Assembly (NCBI GenBank): GCA_030672345.1 | Contig: DAOVGO010000027.1 | Location: forward strand, 1-5,867 | DNA length: 5,867 bases | Direction: 5' to 3' | DNA from: Methanosarcinales archaeon | GTDB lineage: Archaea > Halobacteriota > Methanosarcinia > Methanosarcinales > Methanogasteraceae | In this document: positions 1-5,113 of the stretch, one piece after another | Layout: each line of letters begins with the position of its first letter | Numbering within the stretch: the stretch's first letter is position 1 | The notes under the pieces: generated by a model | Seen by the model: only the letters and a program-made list of their open reading frames with translations | Databases searched by the model: none | Told to the model about the DNA's origin: nothing | Position numbers and translations under genes: made by a program

Positions 1-996
1 CTGGTTTTTGTCGTAGAGTTCCTGCAGATTTTCTGCCAGTTCGGGGTCAAGCGGTGCTGAGTATATCACCTCGTCATCAAGAAGCATGACCATCTCGTGC
101 GCTGCCACATTGTCAACAGCCCCGGACTCGACTGCCGCATCCCGGATCGCATTCGCGCCAATGCCATCCACCGTGAAACTGACGCCCCATGCACCATCCC
201 GCATCTTTGGTATGTCCACTGCGGTGATGTGCTCCCCCCATGTCACGTGTTCTGTCGCGTTCTCTGTTGTCTGGATGCGGATCTCGAATTTCCCGGGCGT
301 TGCAACAATCTCCATCGCTGTGTCAAGATCGACACCAGCGAGGTCAACCATGAGAATATTATCCTCAACAGGAGTTATCCGAATGTCCTTCAAGCCCCAG
401 ATGTTCAACTTCTCGCTCAATATCGCCTCGGTCGTCGCCTGGGTCTCTTTTGTTACAGTCTCTTCAAATACGGGCTTCCCTTGCATGTCTGTTGCAAGCG
501 ATCCGCCGACCTCGGCGAGCACGCCTGATAAGTCGCTCTCAGCGATTGCAGATCTGATCTCATACATATTGCTGCCAAGATAGATCACCTCGCAGTCCAG
601 TTGCTTTGAAAGATATAACTGGATCACGGATTCCTTGTATATGGTGAGCGTGACCTCATTGCCATCGATGTACGCACTTCCGTAACCGACCGCATCCACA
701 TCCTCCTTCCTGGGCGGATCTTGCGTCCTGAATATGACCTCAGTGTCTGACGCCTCGATGATCTTGATATCTCCGAATGCATCAGAATATTCTTCTTCGA
801 TGATCTGTGCCGGATCAGCCTCGACCCCGGCGATCACGCCCTCCAGCTTGAGCTGGAGACTGGTTCCGCCTTCGAGATCGAGCCCGTATTGCAGGTTGGA
901 CGAAAGACCATCGTCGTAAGCCGGGTGAATCACAATCAGGGCTATCAGCATGGCGATGATGAATACAATGACCCTGAAATCCTTATGCAGCTTCAT
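1..996 (-). CDS. secD: Protein-export membrane protein SecD (archaeal), C-terminus outside window
   Basis: I translated 332 codons from the ATG at 996-994 to the left edge, with no stop. SecD pairs with SecF in the cytoplasmic membrane and assists Sec-dependent protein translocation on the outer face. The sequence shows a short basic N-terminus (MKLHKDFR), one membrane segment at about residues 8-24, then the family signature GLDLEGGTSLQLKLEG at 38-53. A long extracytoplasmic domain follows, with the conserved stretch LNIWGLKDIRI at 197-207 and TPGKFEIRI at 233-241. The five C-terminal membrane helices expected of the family lie beyond the window. The start is fixed by the ATGA overlap with the secF stop and by a purine-rich ribosome binding stretch (AGGGGGCGGAG, 1010-1000). 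The secF-secD order is the reverse of the E. coli order. Identification is firm; this is the 5' part of an otherwise ordinary gene. Confidence 0.93.
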   Translation of the reverse strand, partial: MKLHKDFRVIVFIIAMLIALIVIHPAYDDGLSSNLQYGLDLEGGTSLQLKLEGVIAGVEADPAQIIEEEYSDAFGDIKIIEASDTEVIFRTQDPPRKEDVDAVGYGSAYIDGNEVTLTIYKESVIQLYLSKQLDCEVIYLGSNMYEIRSAIAESDLSGVLAEVGGSLATDMQGKPVFEETVTKETQATTEAILSEKLNIWGLKDIRITPVEDNILMVDLAGVDLDTAMEIVATPGKFEIRIQTTENATEHVTWGEHITAVDIPKMRDGAWGVSFTVDGIGANAIRDAAVESGAVDNVAAHEMVMLLDDEVIYSAPLDPELAENLQELYDKNQ

Positions 997-1901
997 GTTC
1001 TCCGCCCCCTTGGCTTCTGCAGGTGCCATTTCAGTATTCCGGTATTGAGCATCCACGTATTCATCAGATCAGCAACGAGACCGAAGAGAAGAACGATCGA
1101 GATATCGCTTATGATGCTGATCTGCGGAAACGACGGGACGATGAGATATGAATACGCTGAAACAAGGTACATCATCAGGATCGCGGCAAGCGTTGTGGTA
1201 GTCATGGTGAGACCGGTCGTCAGCGCACCCGTGACCTTGTCATCGAGGTTGCCTCTCCGCTTGAGCAATCGTGTCGTGAGAAGAATATCACTGTCCACCG
1301 AGTATCCGATCAGCATCAGAAGGGCTGCGACGGTTCCAAGCGAGAGTTCGATGCCTGTTATTGCTATGAATGCGGATGCGATCACAATATCAGAGAATGC
1401 GGAGAGCACAACCGCAACCGAAGGCACAAATGTCCGGAATATCAGGAAAACTACGATTGCCATGAGGCAGAATGATGCTATTATCGCTTTTATCGCCTGT
1501 TTCTGCAGTGATCTTGCATACACCGGATCTGCATGCTTGATTTCCGGTGTCGCATATTCATACTCGCTGTTGACCTTCTCGATCAGTGATTTTTCTATAT
1601 CGCCCTCCATCGGACCGAATCTTAGCATCTTGCGATTACCGGATTCGCTCACTCCGATTACCGGATAATCAGCGAACGCAAGTCTTAGATACTCAGACGA
1701 GTCCGGTGTGTCGAGCTCAACGATCGTACCCCCCTCGAACTGGAATCCGAGACGTACCGGTGAGCCTGTGGCTACATACATCCCGCCGAGGACGAGTAAT
1801 GCAATTGCAAGCACGATCAGTGGTGGGATGACCAGTTGCTCTGGTTTGTGTGTTCTTATATATGTGTCGAACCTTGATACAAGATTTTTTATGTTATCCA
1901 T
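993..1901 (-). CDS. secF: Protein-export membrane protein SecF (archaeal)
   Basis: Complete 302-residue SecF, the partner of SecD in the accessory complex of the SecYE translocon. Visible landmarks are a first membrane segment at about 23-45, the LGFQFEGGTIVEL signature at 51-63, an extracytoplasmic domain at roughly 64-133, and five further membrane segments at about 136-157, 161-183, 187-208, 231-252 and 262-285. The motif GYSVDSDILLTTRLLKR at 199-215 is the archaeal form of the conserved GYS segment in transmembrane helix 4, with acidic residues D203 and D205. The start is well supported: AAGGAG at 1916-1911 lies nine bases before the ATG and overlaps the prs stop codon (taAGGAG). The gene ends in ATGA shared with the secD start, so translation is probably coupled. 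It lies in one transcription unit with prs and secD. Length is typical of euryarchaeal SecF. Confidence 0.95.
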   Translation of the reverse strand: MDNIKNLVSRFDTYIRTHKPEQLVIPPLIVLAIALLVLGGMYVATGSPVRLGFQFEGGTIVELDTPDSSEYLRLAFADYPVIGVSESGNRKMLRFGPMEGDIEKSLIEKVNSEYEYATPEIKHADPVYARSLQKQAIKAIIASFCLMAIVVFLIFRTFVPSVAVVLSAFSDIVIASAFIAITGIELSLGTVAALLMLIGYSVDSDILLTTRLLKRRGNLDDKVTGALTTGLTMTTTTLAAILMMYLVSAYSYLIVPSFPQISIISDISIVLLFGLVADLMNTWMLNTGILKWHLQKPRGRRT

Positions 1902-1910
1902 TTATTGTTT

Positions 1911-1916
1911 CTCCTT
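1911..1916 (-). promoter_or_regulatory. Ribosome binding site of secF overlapping prs stop
   Basis: AAGGAG on the minus strand, nine bases before the secF ATG. Its first two bases are the last two bases of the prs TAA stop, so a ribosome terminating on prs sits on the secF initiation site. This supports translational coupling within the prs-secF-secD operon. It also decides the secF start. Confidence 0.8.
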
Positions 1917-2772
1917 AAATCACATCAGCGATCAGCTGCGCCACGCTGATCACGCTAACGCTTCTGTCAAGCGTATCTGTCGCCATAATCCCCTCGATAC
2001 CCGCAGAGAAGATGCGTGTGGCTGCATTGCGGGCAAGAACCGGGTGAATACATGCGGCAAATATACGGTCTGCGCCGTTTTCATTGAGTAAATGAGACGT
2101 CTTCACGATCGTACCCCCGGTTGAGATGATATCGTCCAGTATAACAACATCTTTTCCGGCAACATTGAGTTTCTTCGTCTTTATCGTCACATCATCCCCA
2201 CTAAGGCGGGTTTTTTCCATGTAATCAAAGTCAACGTCGAGATACCCAGCCACAGACCGCGCGAGATCGATGGCGCCCTTATCAGGTGCGATGATGACCG
2301 GGCTGTCCGATTGATCCGTTTTCATCGATGCAAGATGTGCCCCGATCGCGGGTGCGGCATCAAGATCGGTGGCGGCTGCGTCGAAGTGCTGAAGCACGCT
2401 CTGGTTGTGGATATTTATTGTAAAGACCCGGTCGGCTGTGATTGCGCGTGCAAGCGCCCGTGCACTCACCGACTCCCCCTGCTTGAACCGACGATCCTGC
2501 CGCGCATAACCGAAATATGGAATGATCACGTCGATTTGATCGGCTGCATCACATGCGTCAATCAGTTGCAGGAGTGCGATAAAATCAGAATCGGTCGGTG
2601 TTGACTGGATGATTACGGCATGATCGCCGACATCAGGTACGCGAAGATACTGCTCCCCATCGGGAAAGTGAAAAAATTCAGTGCCTGCCAGGCGGCATTG
2701 CATTGCGCGGGCGACACTGCCCGCCAGCACCTGGGAAGAGGGTCCGGGTATGATATGCATCGACGTTTCCAT
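1915..2772 (-). CDS. prs: Ribose-phosphate pyrophosphokinase (PRPP synthase), archaeal type
   Basis: This cytoplasmic enzyme transfers pyrophosphate from ATP to ribose 5-phosphate, making PRPP for nucleotide, histidine and tryptophan synthesis. The 285 residues match the short archaeal class rather than the ~315-residue bacterial one. Motifs in order: FPDGEQYLRV at 36-45; YFGYARQDRRFKQGE at 86-100 (ATP/flexible-loop region) followed by SVSARA; TINIHNQSVLQHF at 118-130, where bacterial enzymes have DLH and this one has NIH; APDKGA at 162-167 (catalytic lysine region); and the PRPP-binding loop VVILDDIISTGGTI at 209-222. The ATG at 2772 gives a four-residue extension (METS) before MHIIPG. Family alignment would favour the ATG at 2760, and neither start has a Shine-Dalgarno sequence, so a leaderless or nearly leaderless transcript is likely. 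First gene of the operon with secF and secD. Confidence 0.95.
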   Translation of the reverse strand: METSMHIIPGPSSQVLAGSVARAMQCRLAGTEFFHFPDGEQYLRVPDVGDHAVIIQSTPTDSDFIALLQLIDACDAADQIDVIIPYFGYARQDRRFKQGESVSARALARAITADRVFTINIHNQSVLQHFDAAATDLDAAPAIGAHLASMKTDQSDSPVIIAPDKGAIDLARSVAGYLDVDFDYMEKTRLSGDDVTIKTKKLNVAGKDVVILDDIISTGGTIVKTSHLLNENGADRIFAACIHPVLARNAATRIFSAGIEGIMATDTLDRSVSVISVAQLIADVI

Positions 2773-2923
2773 TCTAAGTTCTCAATGAATAACGTTGGTT
2801 TGATTACATTAATACCTTTCGATTACGGGGGCTTCGGGTAGATATTGTTGCTCGGATGCCGCATGTAGATGGCGAGCATTGTGTTCGAGTTCATCCTTCC
2901 AATCATTCTACTCGGGTCCCCCT
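2773..2923 (-). promoter_or_regulatory. prs: Presumed promoter region of the prs-secF-secD operon
   Basis: About 150 bases without a gene lie between the prs start and the end of the broken toxin gene. The operon promoter should be here. A weak AT-rich candidate for an archaeal TATA element is the minus-strand stretch GGTATTAATGTAATC near 2817-2803, some 30-45 bases before the prs ATG, which would give a very short leader. The hexamer GATTAC occurs twice on the plus strand (2802-2807 and 2821-2826), which may be chance. No hairpin or riboswitch-like structure was seen. Confidence 0.35.
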
Positions 2924-3206
2924 TCAAATGAGAACAGCATGAGTTCGTATATCCCCCTTCATACGTCCAAAAGCAATCAATGTCACTGTACTTTTATTCT
3001 CATCCACGAATAGATAAGTCTATATTTTCTCTTTACCCGGAGTGACCTGTGATGAGAGAGTCGGTATTTCAGGGGCTTTCCTGAATACGGTAGATCGCGC
3101 AGTTTCTCCACTTTCTTCATCAACTCTTTCATCAACGCTTTATCTTCTTTTTAAACCTTTCAATCTGTTTTTTGAATGTGCTGGTATATATCAGATCGTA
3201 TGTCAC
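2924..3206 (-). pseudogene. RelE/ParE-like toxin, broken by two single-base frameshifts
   Basis: Too broken to appear as one reading frame, but clear when three frames are joined. GTG at 3206 starts MTYDLIYTSTFKKQIERF and runs into a TGA at 3134-3132. From 3138 the next frame continues ALMKELMKKVEKLRDLPYSG, then KPLKYRLSHHRSLRVKRKYR and LIYS at 3009, with a stop at 2985-2983. From 3007 the third frame continues VDENKSTVTLIAFGRMKGDI and ends at the TGA at 2926-2924. One missing base near 3140 and one near 3008 would restore a ~94-residue protein. The RS(L/I)RV..KYRLIY core and the closing TLIAFG(R) are typical of RelE/ParE mRNA interferases or gyrase toxins. The GTG lies just downstream of the intact antitoxin stop, in the usual antitoxin-toxin order. 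It is probably inactive unless the frameshifts are assembly errors. Confidence 0.8.
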
Positions 3207-3210
3207 AGCA

Positions 3211-3471
3211 TCACTCCATAAACAGATTATTTAGATCATCTTCGGTCTTTATTTCAAAGATCTTTCCTTCTTTAATATCTTTTTCACTTTCTTTTATCTG
3301 TTCCATCAGATCTTTATCGCTTAAAATCTCTATGGTCCCCATCAGAGATTCCATCTCCCAGATCAGACTTTCAAAGTCCTCTTTGCGCAGCACCACGCTT
3401 TCTTCTGTCTCTTTTATTCTCACAACATTCATCATTTTTATCGCTTCCAACACTTCCATTTTATTCTGCAT
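3211..3471 (-). CDS. Antitoxin of Phd/RelB-like type, orphaned by loss of its toxin
   Basis: A small acidic protein of 86 residues (82 if it starts at the second ATG, 3459). The N-terminal part VLEAIKMMNVVRIKETEESVVLRKEDFESLI resembles the DNA-binding half of Phd/YefM/RelB antitoxins. The region IEILSDKDLMEQIKESEKDI (47-66) is the typical helix that links to the toxin-wrapping C-terminus, IKEGKIFEIKTEDDLNNLFM (66-85). Its normal job would be to neutralise the RelE-like toxin encoded five bases downstream and to repress its own operon. The toxin gene is frameshifted, so this is now an orphan antitoxin, possibly still useful against related toxins. The second ATG follows the dockerin-relic stop (TAA 3463-3461) by one base and gives a more typical length. 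The gene is visibly richer in A and T than the flanking operons, which fits horizontal arrival. Confidence 0.75.
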   Translation of the reverse strand: MQNKMEVLEAIKMMNVVRIKETEESVVLRKEDFESLIWEMESLMGTIEILSDKDLMEQIKESEKDIKEGKIFEIKTEDDLNNLFME

Positions 3472-3487
3472 GCCATAATTCTATGGC
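3472..3487. promoter_or_regulatory. 16-bp palindrome directly before the antitoxin start, possible operator
   Basis: GCCATA-ATTC-TATGGC is a perfect inverted repeat with 6-bp arms and a 4-bp spacer, abutting the first possible antitoxin ATG. Antitoxins of this type commonly bind palindromes at their own promoter, so this could be an autoregulatory operator. Against this, the same bases encode AIELW in the dockerin-like relic, so the symmetry may be accidental. Confidence 0.35.
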
Positions 3488-3517
3488 CCCATTTGCAGCC
3501 TGCAGGGTCATGAGCGC

Positions 3518-3571
3518 CAACCTTTTTTCCAAAAAGGTTGATCAAAAACATCCTACCAGCGGTTAGGATTG
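3518..3571. mobile_element. ~50-nt double-hairpin insert splitting the dockerin relic
   Basis: The segment holds two adjacent inverted repeats. One is CAACCTTTTT-TCC-AAAAAGGTTG (3518-3540), with perfect 10-bp arms and a 3-nt loop. The other is ATCCTA-CC-AGC-GG-T-TAGGAT (3550-3569), with 8-bp arms and one bulged base. It lies exactly between the Ser and Ala-Leu-Met codons of the calcium loop, where only two codons (usually Leu-Asp) are expected, so roughly 48 bases are extra. It encodes nothing. It may be a miniature repeat element that jumped or was copied into the old gene. A transcription terminator is less likely because no T-run follows either stem on either strand. Confidence 0.5.
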
Positions 3572-3741
3572 TGAGGTGACGCGTCCGTCGCTGCTCACAT
3601 CAGCGGCGGCGAGTGTCGCGGGATCACACGAGGCAGACCCGCCGGCTGCGAATTGGAGCGCGATCGCGGCGGGCACATGGCTTGCATGACTGCACAAAAG
3701 CCCGGCACCAATGGGCGAGCGGCAATACAAGGAAAAGACGA

Positions 3742-3815
3742 AATCCGTGTAAACCAGTGTCAATCCGTGTCTAAAAACATGATCAGAGACGGATTGACAC
3801 AGATGAACACAAATT
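3742..3815. repeat. Imperfect palindrome made of 10-bp near-repeats (ATCCGTGT type)
   Basis: The left half is three 10-mers in a row: aaatccgtgt, aaaccagtgt, caatccgtgt. The right half carries the same motif inverted (ggattgacac, agatgaacac). The best-paired arms are 3757-3772 and 3785-3800: 16 bp with one mismatch around a 12-nt loop. Pairing continues outward more weakly to about 3742 and 3815. No coding sense is apparent. It looks like an intergenic repeat element that could fold as a long hairpin in RNA or DNA. Confidence 0.6.
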
Positions 3816-3973
3816 ACGAGTTACCTGTAACGTTAGACATATTTAAAAACGCCGTACGATATTTAGCATGTTCAAAGTCGTATCAGACATTCCTGAAGTA
3901 CCGAGTCCGAGCCACCGGAAATCATTAAAACCAATCCAAGCGTAATCGTTAGTTAATGGATAACAGAATATCT

Positions 3974-3995
3974 GGTCTCACCGATCCGGGAGACC
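3974..3995 (+). promoter_or_regulatory. Stem-loop in the leader of the ccmF C-half gene
   Basis: GGTCTC-(A)-CCG-ATC-CGG-GAGACC forms a 9-bp stem with one bulged A and a 3-nt loop, ending 55 bases before the ATG. It has no following T-run on the plus strand. It may be an mRNA leader structure or a protein-binding inverted repeat; no known riboswitch is recognised. Confidence 0.35.
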
Positions 3996-4036
3996 GACGG
4001 CACCCTGCATGTCCGGCAAGGTATGAGGGGCTTTAC

Positions 4037-4040
4037 GGAG
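4037..4040 (+). promoter_or_regulatory. Ribosome binding site of the ccmF C-half gene
   Basis: GGAG lies ten bases before the ATG at 4051. An in-frame TGA at 4024-4026 closes the frame upstream, so the protein cannot extend to the left. Together these fix the start and show that the short N-terminus is genuine in this sequence. Confidence 0.6.
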
Positions 4041-4050
4041 ACGTGGTGTC

Positions 4051-5094
4051 ATGAATCGTACCGGACCGGGATATGCAGACCGCATCAATGCCCGTAATGC
4101 GATGCTTGCGGCGATCATTCTCTTCAGCGTACTGTTTCTGGTCATGCTCATCGGAATGCTCATACCGCTGCTCAAACCGGGCGCAGTCCTTGATGCGGCA
4201 TGGTTCAACGGACGAACCGCGCTTCCAACGCTTGTTCTGGCGATGATGCTTGGTGTGTGCCTGCTCATCCCGGATGTTGCCCCATTAAGGATCGTGGGCG
4301 TGGTTATAGCGGCGATTCTGGCAACCGTGCTCTTTGTGGCAGTCTCGCCGTTTGGAAATCTTCCGATCGACGCATCGACGCCGGTACTCGGGTTTGCCAT
4401 GCTCGCAGTGTTCCACAGAATCTATAGAGTCTATATGTCAGGATCCGGGGCGACGCTCCGCAGAATAAGCCCGCACATCATCCATCTCGGCATCGTACTG
4501 ATACTGATTGGCGTGGTCGTGAGCACAAACACGAGGATCGATGGGTTCGAGGTGATCAGGGAAGGTACTCTCGGCACGTATGCGGAGCAGCCTTATGCGG
4601 TCAAGGTCACAGGGATAGGAAGTCGGTACGAGGGCGCGCCCTATGGAGAATACCCGGGCTCGTCGTATGTGACGCAGGTCGATTTTGAGTTGTATTCGGG
4701 CGGCAGACTGATCGACCGCGACGAGGTCAAATACATCAAAGATTTCAAGTGGGGGCAGTCGTATGCCACGAACTATGTGTACCGGTCGCTCACCGAGGAG
4801 GTCTTCATCACCACGAAATGGAGCGAGGGTGATAGTGCCAATCTGTACATGCGCACTGCGCCGTGGATCACAGCGGTATGGGGCGGCATCATAATAATGT
4901 CGGTCGGGATCGTCCTGCTCATGTATACCGTCCGAACAAAGCGGGCAGCACCGGATAAGGGCAAAAAAGATGGCAGGGGCGGTAAAAAAATCAGAAACGG
5001 TGGAGATGATGGAGATGATGGGAGCGACATCGACCAGAAGTATGAGCGTTTGCTGCGCACCGAACTCGATAGAATGAAGCAAGCAAGAAAATGA
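4051..5094 (+). CDS. ccmF: Cytochrome c haem lyase CcmF, C-terminal half as a separate gene
   Basis: 347 residues corresponding to the C-terminal half of CcmF (about 650 residues in E. coli), which ligates haem to apocytochrome c outside the membrane. Membrane segments lie at about 19-41, 58-75, 79-98, 110-128, 141-160 and 272-293. VLDAAWFNGRTALPTLVLAM aligns by eye with the family VG.PYFN...P segment. PHIIHLGIVLILIGVVVSTN (141-160) carries H145, the likely counterpart of the conserved C-terminal haem-binding histidine of CcmF. Residues 161-270 form the external beta-rich domain, including TNYVYRSLTEEVFI, and PWITAVWGGIIIMSVG is the typical last helix. The WWD haem-binding region of the N-terminal half is absent and no partner gene lies upstream. 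The tail (295-347) is highly charged, with a GDDGDDG run from a 9-bp tandem repeat (5002-5019) and a final amphipathic helix. The gene overlaps the following start region as ATGA. Confidence 0.85.
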   Translation: MNRTGPGYADRINARNAMLAAIILFSVLFLVMLIGMLIPLLKPGAVLDAAWFNGRTALPTLVLAMMLGVCLLIPDVAPLRIVGVVIAAILATVLFVAVSPFGNLPIDASTPVLGFAMLAVFHRIYRVYMSGSGATLRRISPHIIHLGIVLILIGVVVSTNTRIDGFEVIREGTLGTYAEQPYAVKVTGIGSRYEGAPYGEYPGSSYVTQVDFELYSGGRLIDRDEVKYIKDFKWGQSYATNYVYRSLTEEVFITTKWSEGDSANLYMRTAPWITAVWGGIIIMSVGIVLLMYTVRTKRAAPDKGKKDGRGGKKIRNGGDDGDDGSDIDQKYERLLRTELDRMKQARK

Positions 5095-5113
5095 AGAAAT
5101 GAAGAAATGAAGA
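5091..5113 (+). repeat. Triple 8-bp repeat (ATGAAGAA) at the gene junction
   Basis: ATGAAGAA occurs at 5091-5098 and 5099-5106, and a third ATGAAGA at 5107-5113. The ccmF stop (TGA 5092-5094) is in the first copy. The first two ATGs each open a four-codon frame (Met-Lys-Lys-stop); only the third, at 5107, opens the oxidoreductase. The layout suggests termination-reinitiation coupling and is prone to slippage by 8 bases. Confidence 0.75.

Larger units (their letters stand above)
3461..3676 (-). pseudogene. Relic of a dockerin-like (EF-hand-type calcium loop) domain, interrupted
   Basis: The minus strand reads VPAAIALQFAAGG, then SASCDPATLAAADVSSDGRV and TS down to 3572. After a ~54-base interruption (3571-3518) it continues in the same frame as ALMTLQAANGAIELWHAE up to TAA at 3463-3461. 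Joined, the pattern D-x-S-x-D-G-x-V-x-S...A-L-M-x-L-Q-A-A is the second duplicated calcium-binding repeat of a type I dockerin-like domain. AAIALQFAAGG is the tail of the first repeat. Such domains usually sit at the C-terminus of secreted or S-layer-associated proteins, and many Methanosarcinales-type archaea carry them. No start codon, signal peptide or parent protein is visible upstream; the frame before residue V (towards 3763) is not recognisable. The insert carries in-frame stops (TAA 3565-3563 and a TGA further on), so the domain is not expressed intact. Confidence 0.6.
3677..4050. other. Intergenic stretch with no recognisable gene
   Basis: Apart from the palindrome and the hairpin listed separately, I see no supported gene here on either strand. 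Open frames are short, lack ribosome binding sites and give no family resemblance. AT-rich patches such as atatttaaaaac (3839-3850) could be archaeal TATA elements, but they lie about 200 bases before the ccmF start, and I cannot assign a promoter with confidence. Confidence 0.5.

Noticed and set aside
86..583. Plus-strand open frames opposite secD (also the one starting at 97)
   Set aside because: They are antisense to a clearly conserved SecD coding frame and show no domain character.
889..1668. 259-codon plus-strand frame opposite secF
   Set aside because: Low-complexity Ile/Arg/Ser-rich translation antisense to SecF, with no ribosome binding site or family features.
3176..3478. 100-codon plus-strand frame rich in Ser, Ile and Phe
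   Set aside because: It is the antisense shadow of the antitoxin gene, which has recognisable motifs.
3518..3540. Perfect 10-bp stem as an intrinsic transcription terminator
   Set aside because: No run of T follows the stem on either strand, the stem itself is mostly A:T, and it sits inside a disrupted coding frame.
3742..3810. Possible CRISPR array from the repeated ATCCGTGT units
   Set aside because: Units are only 10 bp apart with no spacers, and they occur in both orientations; no cas gene is present.
3653..3928. 91-codon plus-strand frame across the palindromic element
   Set aside because: It crosses the dockerin relic in antisense and a repeat element, and resembles no family I know.
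3868..3945. 25-codon plus-strand frame, MFKVVSDIPEVPSPSHRKSL...
   Set aside because: Proline-rich and vaguely protein-like, but too short, without a ribosome binding site or recognised family. A transposase fragment was considered, but nothing supports it.
3978..4400. 140-codon minus-strand frame opposite ccmF
   Set aside because: It is antisense to the membrane helices of CcmF, and its Ser/Thr/Ala/Arg-rich composition is the expected shadow.
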